The position numbers and the translations under genes are program-made. The notes beneath the pieces were generated by a model that worked only from the letters and a program-made list of their open reading frames with translations, did no database searches and was not told where the DNA came from. 64,000 nt of DNA from Paenibacillus sp. SY21-1 (GTDB lineage Bacteria > Bacillota > Bacilli > Paenibacillales > Paenibacillaceae). Shown piece by piece: positions 19,300 through 28,628 of the stretch; position 1 is the first letter of the stretch, and each line of letters opens with the position of its first letter. The stretch is taken from assembly GCF_005222705.1 (NCBI RefSeq), contig NZ_STGF01000007.1, forward strand, positions 124,001 to 188,000. Direction: 5' to 3'.

Positions 19300-19818
19300 A
19301 TGAAAAAAAAGAAAAAGTTTAAAATGATTTACATGTACATCGGCGTTCTTGTACTCGTGTTCGGCCTTATCTTTGTATTGAACAACAGCGGTAAAGTAAA
19401 CGCCGTCTACAACAAAAAGGTATCCGAGCTGAATCCGGCCACAAAGAAGCAGTTGAACGATCCCAACTACCAGAATATCATATTGCCGGAGCTATTGGAC
19501 CAAAAGGTTGCGGACAAGGAGGATTTCTTCGTGTACTTCTTCGCTTCCGACTGCGTGCATTGCCAGAACACGACGCCAAAGCTGATGCCGCTTGTAGATG
19601 AGCTTGGCGTAGATATGCCAAAATTCAATTTACGCGAATTCCCTTCGTATTTCAACAAATATAATGTAGAGTATACCCCTACTCTCGCTTATTTCAAGGA
19701 TGGCGTTCAGGTGGACAAGCTCGAAGGCGGACTTGCCGAGGAAGGTACCAGCGCCGGATACACGCTTGAGGATTTCCGCGCCTTCTTTAATAAATACTCG
19801 GGAGCTGAAGCGCAGTGA
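19300..19818 (+). CDS. Membrane-anchored thioredoxin-like protein
   Basis: 172 residues from the ATG at 19300. A Lys-rich start is followed by one membrane segment (IYMYIGVLVLVFGLIFVL), then an extracytoplasmic thioredoxin fold with the redox pair in SDCVHCQNT and the cis-proline region EYTPTLAYF. It probably acts as a thiol oxidoreductase at the outer face of the membrane. GGAGG lies 1 nt before an ATG at 19288 and 13 nt before the ATG at 19300, so the start is uncertain. Its stop overlaps the next gene's start as TGATG. Confidence 0.85.
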   Translation: MKKKKKFKMIYMYIGVLVLVFGLIFVLNNSGKVNAVYNKKVSELNPATKKQLNDPNYQNIILPELLDQKVADKEDFFVYFFASDCVHCQNTTPKLMPLVDELGVDMPKFNLREFPSYFNKYNVEYTPTLAYFKDGVQVDKLEGGLAEEGTSAGYTLEDFRAFFNKYSGAEAQ

Positions 19819-20360
19819 TGAAGCGTGTGCGTCTAACGGAGGAGCAGTCGAGCGCGCTGGCCGCCGAAGCACGCCGCTCTGCCCGCGTTAGGGGCATCAT
19901 GTACGCCATGCTGCTCGCTTTTGCTTTCATAACGCTGCTGACCGCATGCGGTCTTGCCGGAGACAAAGAAGCGGGCCAGCAGCATATGCATGGGGATGAG
20001 CTTTGGGAGACGACGGCCTCTCAGGATGTGCTGCCGACCTTTCTCAAGGACTATACGCCCCATACCAGCGAGCTTTACAGTCAGGTTCATCAGCATGCCG
20101 ACCTCATGAGCGGCATCATCTGCTATTGCGGCTGCGCAACCAAGGCGACTGAGGCCAAGCATGATTCCCTCCTAAGCTGTTATCTGGGCGAGCACCCTGC
20201 CGATAAGGAAGGCGTCACCTGGACGAACCACAGTACAGGCTGCGGCATATGCAAGCAGGAGATGGAGGATGTCATTTCGTTAAGCAAACAGGGAAAAAGC
20301 TTGCAGGAAATACGCGAAGCCATCGACGCGAAATTCAGGCCGGCTAATTTTGCGGGATAA
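19818..20360 (+). CDS. PCYCGC-motif lipoprotein
   Basis: 180 residues. An N-terminal hydrophobic segment ends in the lipobox LLTACG, so it should be lipid-anchored after an unusually long ~28-residue basic leader. The mature part has a His-rich stretch (HMHGDELW, HQHADLM) and the Cys cluster CYCGC of the PCYCGC family, here preceded by Ile-Ile instead of Pro. Further Cys residues follow (LLSCYLG, STGCGICKQEM). Metal binding is likely but unproven. Overlap with the thioredoxin gene suggests the pair work together, perhaps in cysteine redox or metal handling. Confidence 0.85.
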   Translation: MKRVRLTEEQSSALAAEARRSARVRGIMYAMLLAFAFITLLTACGLAGDKEAGQQHMHGDELWETTASQDVLPTFLKDYTPHTSELYSQVHQHADLMSGIICYCGCATKATEAKHDSLLSCYLGEHPADKEGVTWTNHSTGCGICKQEMEDVISLSKQGKSLQEIREAIDAKFRPANFAG

Positions 20361-20427
20361 ACCATCATCCTTACGCTTCGCAGGCAAAGCCTCTTTAGCC
20401 TTCCTTGTTCAGCTATGAGCAGCAACT

Positions 20428-20474
20428 AAAAACAGTCCGATGTCAGCCTTCAAGGCCGGCAACGGACTGTTTTT
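20428..20474. terminator. Bidirectional terminator
   Basis: AAAAACAGTCCG (20428-20439) pairs with CGGACTGTTTTT (20463-20474), followed by T residues on the plus side and preceded by A residues for the minus side. It separates the convergent lipoprotein and relQ genes. Confidence 0.85.
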
Positions 20475-20490
20475 TTCAAAAAGTTGCGCT

Positions 20491-21294
20491 TCAGCTTTGG
20501 GCGTGTTTTTTCGCCTTGCTGATTGCAGTCTGTATATCGAGCAGCAGTTGACTCAAGCCCTCATAATCTTCCGTCTCGAATTTCTCGTTAAAGCGCATTT
20601 GAAACTGCGCCGCCTCCCGCACCCGATGATAGAAATAAAGATCCTGAATGCCGCCGAGCACGCGCGAAACGACGTTCGACTGCTCTTCGAAGGTCGTCTG
20701 GGCATCCAGTATCTCCTTGCGAATGCTTGTCATCTCCGCATCCAGCAGCGCGGCTGCCTCGGCCGCCTTTTTCAATCGGCTTCGCACATCCTCAGGCAAG
20801 CTTTCCTTAAACTTATAGTTCAGCGAATGCTCAATTGTCGCCCAGAAGTTCATCGCCAGCGTACGAATTTGAATTTCAGCCAACACGATTTTGTAGCCTA
20901 GCGCTGTCTGTACCGGATATTCGACGATCATATGATAGCTGCGATATCCGCTTTCCTTGAAATTGGTAATATAGTCCTTTTCGTAGACAAGCGTCAAATC
21001 CTTGCGGTTTCGAATCAGCTCCGCCACACGCAGAATGTCGTCGACGAATTGGCACATGATCCGAATGCCGGCAATGTCCTCTATTCCCGCATCCAGCTTG
21101 TCGCTTGGCACATTCAGACGCTTGGCCTTTTCCAGGATGCTCGATATTTTCTTCACGCGGCCGGTGACAAATTCAATCGGCGCATAGGCTTCCCTGATTT
21201 TCAACTCAACACGCATCGTTTTAAACTTAACCTTCATTTCTTCCACCGCTTGCTCATAAGGCTGCAGAAAAAGATTCCAGTCTCTACCGTCCAT
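20491..21294 (-). CDS. relQ: Small alarmone synthetase RelQ (YjbM)
   Basis: 267 residues. A single-domain (p)ppGpp synthetase that makes alarmone from ATP and GDP/GTP. Motifs: IEFVTGRVKKISSILEK, IAGIRIMCQFVDDI, ESGYRSYHMIV and EIQIRTLAMNFWATIEHSLN, very close to Bacillus YjbM. There is no HD hydrolase and no TGS/ACT domain. The C-terminus is about 45-50 residues longer than YjbM (a Phe/Tyr-rich segment, DLYFYHRVREAAQFQMRF), whose role is unknown. It begins 17 bp after pyrD, so likely in the same transcript. Confidence 0.92.
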   Translation of the reverse strand: MDGRDWNLFLQPYEQAVEEMKVKFKTMRVELKIREAYAPIEFVTGRVKKISSILEKAKRLNVPSDKLDAGIEDIAGIRIMCQFVDDILRVAELIRNRKDLTLVYEKDYITNFKESGYRSYHMIVEYPVQTALGYKIVLAEIQIRTLAMNFWATIEHSLNYKFKESLPEDVRSRLKKAAEAAALLDAEMTSIRKEILDAQTTFEEQSNVVSRVLGGIQDLYFYHRVREAAQFQMRFNEKFETEDYEGLSQLLLDIQTAISKAKKHAQS

Positions 21295-21311
21295 CCGGCC
21301 GCCTCCTGTTC

Positions 21312-22409
21312 TTAAGCGTGGTCTGCGCCTACTGCTTCAGTAATATTGCGGTAGCCATCCCTTCGCAAGCATTCCTTCAAACCGCCTGTCAGCTCCCGTA
21401 GCAAGCCTGGACCCTTGTAGATCAGTGCGGTATACACCTCGACAAGCGAAGCTCCAGCGCGGATTTTATCGTATGCTTCCTGCGCCGTAAAAATGCCCCC
21501 CGAGCCGATAATGGGCAAACGTCCGCCGGTTTGGCGGTAAATGGAGCGAATCACCTCGGTAGAGCGATCGCGCAGCGGCTTGCCGCTAAGCCCCCCCGCC
21601 TCGGATTTATTATCGTGCGTAAGCCCTGTCCGCGATAGCGTCGTGTTGGTGGCAATTATGCCCGACACTCCGCTCTCCACAATAGACGCGACCGTCAGCT
21701 CCAGCTGCTCAGCGGTCATATCGGGCGCAATCTTCACAAGCACAGGCTTCTCCCGTGTATTTGATTTCGCCGCCTGAGCCGCAATTTCCTGTCGAACGGC
21801 GCCAAGCAAATTTTTCAGTTCATCGCCATGCTGCAGGTCACGCAAATCCGGCGTATTCGGCGAACTGATATTGACCACAAAAAAGTCTCCATATGTATAC
21901 AAATCCTTGATGCAAGCGCGATAATCCTCATGCGCAAGCTCGTTTGGCGTAACCTTGTTTTTGCCGATATTCACCGCGAGCGGAATCCGCTTCACCTTGC
22001 GCTGGGCTAGATGCCGTGCCATAGCCGCTGTACCGTCGTTGTTAAAGCCCATGCGATTGATGAGCGCTTCATCTGGAGGAAGACGGAACAAGCGCGGCTG
22101 CTCATTGCCCGCTTGAGCCTTGGGCGTGACGGTACCCACCTCCATGAAGCCAAACCCGATGCTGGAGAAGCCGTCTGTAGCTTTTCCGTTTTTGTCCAAT
22201 CCCGCCGCAAGTCCAATCGGATGCGGAAACTGCAGGCCAAACAGCTCGCTTGAAAGCTCAGGAGAGCTGTTCACTCCGTACATGGCCTGCATGACGCCGG
22301 TCATTCCCGGAACCTTTCCCCCTGCGGCAAGCCCGTCAATGACGACATGATGAGCCTTCTCCGGGTCCATTTTGAAAAATACCGGCTTTAAAATTGAAGA
22401 ATAAATCAA
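21312..22409 (-). CDS. pyrD: Dihydroorotate dehydrogenase, class 2
   Basis: 365 residues from a TTG start. Quinone-linked flavoenzyme that oxidises dihydroorotate to orotate in pyrimidine synthesis. It has the class 2 opening LKPVFFKMDPEKAHHV and GLAAGLDKNGKATDGFSSIG. NISSPNTPDLRDLQ carries the catalytic serine and GSGGIFTAQEA binds the FMN phosphate. The TTG at 22409 has GGAG 8 nt upstream and gives the expected family length; longer in-frame extension (33 codons) looks unlike the family. It is separate from any pyr operon and probably cotranscribed with relQ. Confidence 0.93.
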   Translation of the reverse strand: MIYSSILKPVFFKMDPEKAHHVVIDGLAAGGKVPGMTGVMQAMYGVNSSPELSSELFGLQFPHPIGLAAGLDKNGKATDGFSSIGFGFMEVGTVTPKAQAGNEQPRLFRLPPDEALINRMGFNNDGTAAMARHLAQRKVKRIPLAVNIGKNKVTPNELAHEDYRACIKDLYTYGDFFVVNISSPNTPDLRDLQHGDELKNLLGAVRQEIAAQAAKSNTREKPVLVKIAPDMTAEQLELTVASIVESGVSGIIATNTTLSRTGLTHDNKSEAGGLSGKPLRDRSTEVIRSIYRQTGGRLPIIGSGGIFTAQEAYDKIRAGASLVEVYTALIYKGPGLLRELTGGLKECLRRDGYRNITEAVGADHA

Positions 22410-22595
22410 CCTTCCCACTCCGTTCCAATATAAATGTCCTATATGACAGTTTAGCTTTTTTGAAGCAAAAAGAAAAGAGACGGGCGCTCCGTCTCTTGAT
22501 TTTTGCAAGCACTGGCTTATTGCAGCTGCCTTCGAAAACGATTACAATAACAGTATAAAAATTCCGCTCCACGGGAAGAGAAAGGTTGATGATTG

Positions 22596-22736
22596 ATGAG
22601 CGCTGCCAAACGCAAGCCCGCTACTATGAAAGTGAAACCGAAGGAAGAGGTGAACCGCAAGGCGCTGGTCTGGATAGGGTCCATTGTTGGCGTTGTTGTC
22701 ATCGCCGTGTCGGCCCTGCTCATTTTCACCTCATAG
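22596..22736 (+). CDS. Small single-pass membrane protein
   Basis: 46 residues. A basic N-terminus (MSAAKRKPATMKVKPKEEVN) leads to one hydrophobic helix (LVWIGSIVGVVVIAVSALLI). A purine-rich site (GAAAGG) lies 7 nt before the ATG. It is divergent from pyrD and convergent with the L,D-transpeptidase. Too small for automatic callers, but start, codon use and topology are convincing. No function is known to me. Confidence 0.6.
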   Translation: MSAAKRKPATMKVKPKEEVNRKALVWIGSIVGVVVIAVSALLIFTS

Positions 22737-22746
22737 CCTTTCCATT

Positions 22747-24141
22747 TCAGCTTAACCATTCATACACCTTTGCGGGATTGGTCTCGTTCTGGCGCGGCTC
22801 CAGCTTGAAGCGTTCCTTGGGCAGCTGCGGCTTGACGGGAAGCGTCCCGTTCTTTATGTGGACGACTGTTCCGAGCGGCACCAGATCGAACAGCTCTTCC
22901 AAATCGTCCTGATTCATCCTCACGCAGCCAAGCGATTCGTCCTTCCCGATGCTATCCGGTTCATCCGTGCCGTGTATGGCGTAAAGCGTATCGGACAAGG
23001 TCATGCCTCTGCTGCCGAAGGGACCGTCATCCCTGCCGTTCGGATTTCTCACTTTCTCGGTAATTTCGAAGCTTCCTTCAGGAGTCTTGTCTCCTCCAAG
23101 TCCAACCTCGTAATTTCTTACCATTATATTGCCCTGCACCACAGCAAGCCTGTATGTCGACTTATCGACGATAATCTCGAACGGTCGCTCCCACTCCTTG
23201 TCCAGCAAACCATTTGAGCCTGAATCCGGCTTGACCTGCGATCCTTTCGTGCTTGAATTTCCGTCTTTCCCATCCGCAGCCTTGTCCGGGCCCCCAGCTT
23301 CGGACAAGCTCATTTGCTGCAGTCTTGCCAGCACCTGCGGAAAAACGGAACGCATTTCTCCCGTTTCTCCGGAGAGAACATTATGAGGATAAGGCTGAAC
23401 GAGATCGCCGAACCTGTCCGGCCATTTGTCATTCAACCGCTCATAATGATGAATCGCGCTTGCCAGCACCCAATGCTGCTCCTGCCGGCTTGCCCACTCT
23501 CCAAGTCGCTCCTCATATTCGCCGGCTTCGCCCGGCTCGCAGTTGCATGCCGCTTGATCCAGCATGCTGACATCCCATTGCCCGCTTGCCTCGCCCCGTT
23601 CCGCAGCCATGATCAGCCTGCGGCTGCCTGGCCATTTGCGCCATTCCTCCTCTTCCTCCAGCCTCAAAGCCAGCATAAGCGAAGGCAGCTCGGTTGCTGC
23701 GCCAAGCATGCTCTGCCAAGCTTTTCCGACCGGATTCTGCTCCTTGGGACGTACAAGAACAACGCCGATTTCAGGCAGCTTCGTTAGCTCCTCCGAAGAA
23801 ACGGAAGGAGAGAAGTCCCGAGGATGAATCGAGCCGTTGGCCGGCAGCAGAACCACCAGCAGCATAAGAAGCAGGGCAAGCATGCCCGTCTTTCGAAGCA
23901 GCTTGCTTTTATGGCGCTTCTCCTGCCATTCCCTTAGCTGGAGCAGCTGTTTTTCCGATAACGGATGGCTTTCGTCCTCGAATGCATCGTATACGTCTCC
24001 CGCCTGCAAAAAGCAATAATTCGCCTTCGCTTCCTTGCCTGCGAGCAAATATTGTTTGCCAAGCAAATACCAGCCCATTCGGTTCTCTGGATGCTGCTTC
24101 ACAAATTGCTTCAAATAAGTTATGTCTTCCGGCTTGTCCAT
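22747..24141 (-). CDS. L,D-transpeptidase (YkuD domain) with N-terminal TPR-like region
   Basis: 464 residues. Residues 1-75 look like a TPR unit (GWYLLGKQYLLAGKEAKANY). One membrane segment follows at about 80-100 (MLALLLMLLVVLLPANG), then an extracytoplasmic linker, and the YkuD domain at about 315-435, with IHGTDEP and the catalytic cysteine motif SLGCVRMNQDD. It should form 3-3 cross-links or attach proteins in peptidoglycan. A cytosolic TPR plus an external catalytic domain suggests it may dock to an inner partner. GGGGGG lies 7 nt before the ATG. Confidence 0.9.
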   Translation of the reverse strand: MDKPEDITYLKQFVKQHPENRMGWYLLGKQYLLAGKEAKANYCFLQAGDVYDAFEDESHPLSEKQLLQLREWQEKRHKSKLLRKTGMLALLLMLLVVLLPANGSIHPRDFSPSVSSEELTKLPEIGVVLVRPKEQNPVGKAWQSMLGAATELPSLMLALRLEEEEEWRKWPGSRRLIMAAERGEASGQWDVSMLDQAACNCEPGEAGEYEERLGEWASRQEQHWVLASAIHHYERLNDKWPDRFGDLVQPYPHNVLSGETGEMRSVFPQVLARLQQMSLSEAGGPDKAADGKDGNSSTKGSQVKPDSGSNGLLDKEWERPFEIIVDKSTYRLAVVQGNIMVRNYEVGLGGDKTPEGSFEITEKVRNPNGRDDGPFGSRGMTLSDTLYAIHGTDEPDSIGKDESLGCVRMNQDDLEELFDLVPLGTVVHIKNGTLPVKPQLPKERFKLEPRQNETNPAKVYEWLS

Positions 24142-24256
24142 CCATCATCCCCCCGATTCAGCTCTACCTCTTATATCGGCAGGCGGATGATTTGCTTGCA
24201 GCCTCATGCGAAAAGGCCGCAGCAGCTGCTACAGGCCAGCAGACATGGCGTGGCGG

Positions 24257-25147
24257 TTACATACGCAGGTGACGCAGCTTATCGGGGTTGCGCAGCACAT
24301 AAATACGGCGGATACGGCCAGCGTAAAAGGAAAAGCCGATTACGGAATTGCTGCTGCCATCGGAGCTGCTGAGCACGATACCGACCGAGCCGTTCAGCTT
24401 CACTAGCCGGATGAACGTCGTCGGGTCCAGCTTGGAGGCAATTCCCAGCAGCAAGGCCGCCGCATTGGCCGGCGAATGCACAGGACGTGACGCGGCCCGC
24501 ACCTTGCCCCCACCATCCGAATATACGATAACATCCGATGCAAGAAGCGCTATAAGACCTTGTAAATCTCCTGTTGCAGCGGCATGGATGAACTGTCTGA
24601 CAAGCTCAGCGGAGCTCTCGGCAGGAATAAGCGGCTCGTCCGGCTCGGCTTGCATGTTTCGTTTCAGGCGGCTGTGGATTTTGCGGCAGCCCAGCTCGGT
24701 CTTGCCCAGCATATCGGCCAACTCGCGATAGCTGAATGCAAAGCACTCGCGAAGGAAAAAAACGGCCCGTTCAATAGGAGTGAGCTGCTCCAGCAAGATG
24801 AGCATTGCGTAGGAAATCGAGTCCTCCAGCTCAATCGTTTGCAAAGGGTCCTGTCCGGACTGCGGCTCAACATGTTCAACGACCGGCTCGGGAAGCCCTG
24901 GACCGACGTAGACCTCTCGGCGGTTACGGGCAAGCTTGGCGTAATCGAGACAGCGATTCGTTACAATTTTGCATAAATAGGCTTTAAGATTGTGAATCGT
25001 CTTTCCATCCCCGTTACTCTCGGCCTTCTGGACCTGAATAAAGGCATCCTGGACCAGATCCTCTGCGTCCGACACAGATCCAAGCATACGGTACGCAATC
25101 GAAAGCAGCAATGGACGATATTGCATGTAAGCAGCCGCAAGCTCCAT
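24257..25147 (-). CDS. ECF41-family sigma factor (SigJ-like)
   Basis: 296 residues. Sigma-70 region 2 (LLLSIAYRMLGSVSDAEDLVQDAF) and region 4 (TPIERAVFFLRECFAFSYRELADML) are followed by a SnoaL/NTF2-like C-terminal domain. The ECF41 hallmark motifs are visible: LPEP in the linker, DGGGK (SDGGGKVRA) and NPDKL near the end. In this group the C-terminal extension replaces an anti-sigma factor. Its ATG overlaps the TAA of the upstream oxidoreductase (TAATG), which fits the usual ECF41 pairing with a carboxymuconolactone decarboxylase, oxidoreductase or epimerase. Here that partner is broken. Confidence 0.93.
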   Translation of the reverse strand: MELAAAYMQYRPLLLSIAYRMLGSVSDAEDLVQDAFIQVQKAESNGDGKTIHNLKAYLCKIVTNRCLDYAKLARNRREVYVGPGLPEPVVEHVEPQSGQDPLQTIELEDSISYAMLILLEQLTPIERAVFFLRECFAFSYRELADMLGKTELGCRKIHSRLKRNMQAEPDEPLIPAESSAELVRQFIHAAATGDLQGLIALLASDVIVYSDGGGKVRAASRPVHSPANAAALLLGIASKLDPTTFIRLVKLNGSVGIVLSSSDGSSNSVIGFSFYAGRIRRIYVLRNPDKLRHLRM

Positions 25148-26225
25148 TATTTGACCTGCCTTTGTTCAAAGTATGGTGACGCCAAAATCTTTTCAGCCGC
25201 CTGTTTGGCGCTCGCGAGCGATGCGTTGAGCAAACTGCCCTCTCCCCCTACCCAGTCTCCGGCAATGAATAAGCCCGGCCATCCGCTTACGACACAAGCT
25301 GCTCGCCCCGTGTAGCCCCCTCTGGTCGCTTCCGCGAAATCATGGGCAACGAGCAGGGAAGGCATAAAGCGACGCTTGATGACATGCGCTCGCCATCCGG
25401 GCTGAATCAGGTCCATGAATGCCGAGAGCTCCCGCTCATCCTGCCCGCTGTCGGACTGTTCGCCCGGCCTGCCGTATTTCATCGCGTGAACAACCGCATG
25501 GCGCGGATTGTCGGTTAATGAAGCGGATGCCGAATGGTTGGAGAAATACCAGGGAGAATCGGCTCCCATTGCAAATGTCACTTTAGGACGGGGCATGCCG
25601 TCCATCACCAAGTCCAGACAGGCTGCTTTTATGGGTACGGTACGCGCAAACAAAGCCTCCTCCGACCGACTGATGGAGGGCTGAAGAAGCGCCACCGCCT
25701 CCTTGGGAGCGATGGTCGACAGCACGCTGCTGCCGCGAATCGCGCTTCCGTCCTTAAGCTGCACGAGCATTTCCGGCATGCGGCCTTCTATGCTTTTCAC
25801 CGGCAGCCCGCATAGTATCCGCACGCCTGCCTCAACCGCGCGATCCTCCAGCTGCCGCATGATCGAATGCCATCCTCCGACCAATTAAACCATGGACCAA
25901 TCAGCAGCTGCCATAATGGCAACATCTGATGCCCGCCAGCAGAATTGCCGTACACAAGCAGGCCGTTAAGCTTCGGCGACGTTCCGGACGGCGAGACGCC
26001 AACCTCCTCCAGAATAGGCAGCGCGCTTTTGTAAAGCGCATGAGGGCCTAGATTAAGCATTGCTCCTCCCATCGCCGTCGAGGCGCCTCTTCCTCCGGGC
26101 ATAGAGGCACGTTTAAGCACCAGCACCCTCAAGCCTCGTCTTGCCATGTAAATCGATGCCGTCAAGCCGGCCGCACCCGCTCCAATAACGACGGCATCCC
26201 AATGTCTGTCATCATGTCTCTCCAT
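25147..26225 (-). pseudogene. Phytoene desaturase-like FAD oxidoreductase, internally deleted
   Basis: Two frames together make a shortened flavoprotein. The N-terminal part (26225 down to about 25885) has the FAD motif VVIGAGAAGLTASIYMARRG and GPHALYKSALPIL. The C-terminal part (about 25880 to 25147) starts VGGWHSIMRQLEDRA and ends with GLFIAGDWVGGEGSLLNASL. At the join, the C-terminal frame is preceded by a stop, and roughly 90-110 residues expected between these motifs are missing. So the lesion is a deletion plus frameshift, not a simple miscall. GGGAGG lies 8 nt before the ATG. It was the likely target/partner of the overlapping ECF41 sigma factor. Confidence 0.85.
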
Positions 26226-26312
26226 TTGCAACGCCTCCCTGTATAGTCCGGTATAATGACAAGACGATTAAGGGAGCGCATATGTGACCAGTCGAAGGAA
26301 GCGGGCTTTTGT

Positions 26313-26548
26313 TCATTCATAGACTTCAAACAAGGATTCAATTACCGGTTCGATTTCAAATGGATCTGTCGCCGTTTCGTATCGTCCTTGCAACTGACCT
26401 TTTTGATCGATCAAAAATTTAGTGAAATTCCACTTGATTCCATCGCCGTCGAAAAGATGTTGACAATTAGGAGCACCTTGCCGCGGTAATTGGACAATTC
26501 CTTACGTTTGCCGAAGATTGTGTTTACTTGATATTCATAGATAGACAT
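26313..26548 (-). pseudogene. Glutathione peroxidase remnant with internal deletion
   Basis: Starts with a good AGGAGG 9 nt before ATG and reads MSIYEYQVNTIFGKRKELSN then YRGKVLLIVN, the typical N-terminus of BsaA-like peroxidases. It then joins out of frame to GDGIKWNFTKFLIDQKGQ and a normal C-terminal tail ending at 26313. About 85 codons are lost, including the catalytic Cys (or Sec) loop and the Gln and most active-site residues. The 236-bp remnant compares with about 480 bp for the intact gene. It cannot make an active enzyme. Confidence 0.85.
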
Positions 26549-26674
26549 TAGAGCATTCCTCCTCATGCATTCACTTATGCCCACCATAACATACCGACTT
26601 TTATTGTTGAAATATATAACGAAAATAAACTTTATAGGAAAAACATATAAATAAACAATGGCCAATCAGCTTTC

Positions 26675-26689
26675 TCAGACACGCCCTAG
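26675..26689. repeat. Solitary end of the MITE family
   Basis: TCAGACACGCCCTAG is the exact inverse complement of 2867-2881, the left end of the MITE-like element. No matching second end was found within about 500 bp, so this is either a decayed copy or the edge of a deleted one, just upstream of the damaged peroxidase gene. Confidence 0.55.
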
Positions 26690-26704
26690 CCTCACGATGA
26701 AAAA

Positions 26705-26742
26705 AAGCTCCCGCATACTGTCCAGACAGCAGGCGGGAGCTT
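26705..26742 (-). terminator. Terminator of the ferredoxin gene
   Basis: AAGCTCCCGC (26705-26714) pairs with GCGGGAGCTT (26733-26742), and the minus strand continues into a T run. It lies 14 bp past the ferredoxin stop. Confidence 0.9.
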
Positions 26743-26755
26743 CTATATCCGTATA

Positions 26756-27031
<276 letters not shown>

Positions 27032-27045
27032 CTATCATTCAAGTC

Positions 27046-28347
27046 TCACTCATCAATATATAACATTTCATCGTCTTTTTGCAAGGATGTCCCGCGAATT
27101 CGTTTATTTCGGATCAGCACAGACGGATCGTCGCCCAGCATGCCTGCCGTTAACACCGCATCCTCTCCATACTTGTCTCTTAATTGATCCATCGCCTTCA
27201 TCAAGGCTTCCTTGCGCGGCTGCTGCTCATAGCTGAACAAGTCCAGCTGTACGGCTGTTTCCTGCTGCAAGGACAAGTTTTGGAGCGTAATGCCAAGCAG
27301 CCGGATAGGCTCCCCTGCCCGCCAATGCCTGTCGTACAGCTTGCAAGCCTCCCGGTAAAAATCGTCCGAGGAATGAGTCGGCGCAGACAGCGTATGCGAT
27401 CGGGTAATGGTCGTCATATCCGGCCTGCGGATCGTAATCTGCACGGTGCCTGCCATCAGCTTCTGACGTCGCAGCCTGCGGCCGGTTTGATCGGCCAGAT
27501 TCAGCAGCACACGAAACACCTCATCCCGCTTGACAACGTCAGCAGGCAGCGTCGTCGTGTGGCCTATCGATTTATTGCGCTCCCGCTCGGCATTGACAAG
27601 CCCGTGGTCAATGCCGTGGGCTGCGGCCTTCATCCAGGAGCCGACCACGCCGAACTGCTTGGTCAGCAGCAGCTCATCCGCCTTAGCCAATTCTCCGATC
27701 GTACGGATATTTAGCTTGCCCAGCTTTTCCGCCGTTTTCTTGCCGACGCCGAACAAGGCGTCGCACGGCTTGTGCCATAGCAAAGCCGGAACATCGCGTA
27801 TGCGCAAGATCGTCAACCCGTTCGGCTTATGCATATCCGAAGCCATCTTGGCCAACAGCTTGTTGGGAGCCAGCCCGATCGAGCAAGGAAGGGACCATTC
27901 CGTGCGAATGCGGCGCTGAAGCGTCTCCGCAATTTGCAGCGGGGTTCCGAACATTTTGGAGCCGGTAATGTCCAAATAACACTCATCGATCGACACGCTT
28001 TCAACCAATGGCGTATATTGCCTCGCAATTGACATAAAGCCGCGCGAATATTTGCGGTACAATTCGAAGTCCGGCTTGATGAGCAGGAGCTCCGGACAGA
28101 GCTTGAGCCCCTCTCGCACCGTCATACCCGTCTTCACCCCGCGGCTTCTGGCCGCATACGAGGAGGTCACGATAATGCCCTTCCGCTGCTCGATGCTCCC
28201 AGATACGGCTGTCGCCTTGTTTTTATATTTGTCCGGTTCTTCCGCTTCGTGCACGGAGCAGTAAAACGCGTTCATATCTACATGAATAATAACTCTGCCC
28301 TTGGCCGGATAATGCTCGCTCACATTGCTCATATCGGAAACGCGCAC
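27046..28347 (-). CDS. dinB: DNA polymerase IV (Y family)
   Basis: 433 residues. Translesion polymerase: HVDMNAFYCSVHEAE and SVDECYLDITG carry the metal-binding acidic residues, IGLAPNKLLAKMASD and FGVGKKTAEKLGKLNI lie in the palm/thumb HhH region, and the little-finger domain follows. QLDLFSY near residue 375 is a beta-clamp-binding motif. The first codon is GTG with a weak site; an ATG five codons in has none, so the start is uncertain. Divergent from cimA. Confidence 0.95.
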   Translation of the reverse strand: MRVSDMSNVSEHYPAKGRVIIHVDMNAFYCSVHEAEEPDKYKNKATAVSGSIEQRKGIIVTSSYAARSRGVKTGMTVREGLKLCPELLLIKPDFELYRKYSRGFMSIARQYTPLVESVSIDECYLDITGSKMFGTPLQIAETLQRRIRTEWSLPCSIGLAPNKLLAKMASDMHKPNGLTILRIRDVPALLWHKPCDALFGVGKKTAEKLGKLNIRTIGELAKADELLLTKQFGVVGSWMKAAAHGIDHGLVNAERERNKSIGHTTTLPADVVKRDEVFRVLLNLADQTGRRLRRQKLMAGTVQITIRRPDMTTITRSHTLSAPTHSSDDFYREACKLYDRHWRAGEPIRLLGITLQNLSLQQETAVQLDLFSYEQQPRKEALMKAMDQLRDKYGEDAVLTAGMLGDDPSVLIRNKRIRGTSLQKDDEMLYIDE

Positions 28348-28552
28348 CGCCTATTCTATACAAAAGCTTACATACGTTCGCATAGCTCAAGCATACTATT
28401 GCCTAACGTCCGAGTCAACGCCTCATAGAGACAGCCGGCAAGGCTGATTGGAGTTCACCCGCCAAAGCTGGCGTCCTTCTTCGCCAAGAATGAAATGCCC
28501 GATCAAGGAGAATAGCTAAGGCTGCCGCCTTTCAAAAAAATCGCTTTTCCTC

Positions 28553-28581
28553 TCTACATTCGGTGCAACAAGTGTTATAAT
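28553..28581 (+). promoter_or_regulatory. Probable cimA promoter
   Basis: TATAAT at 28576-28581 with TCTACA at 28553-28558 and a 17-bp spacer, 47 bp before the cimA start. The -35 box is weak. The rest of 28348-28552 shows small hairpins but no recognised leader. Confidence 0.45.
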
Positions 28582-28628
28582 AATGAATTATGATTTGAAA
28601 TGGCTATTAGTGAGGAGGCGTCCCGTAA

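Noticed and set aside
26235..26260. ECF41-type promoter (TGTCA-like) before the damaged oxidoreductase
   Set aside because: A TGTCA phrase is present, but no proper -10 partner at the expected distance could be found.
26313..26548. Possible selenoprotein glutathione peroxidase with in-frame TGA
   Set aside because: The catalytic loop that would hold the Sec codon is deleted, and no SECIS-like hairpin is seen; the frame change is a deletion join.
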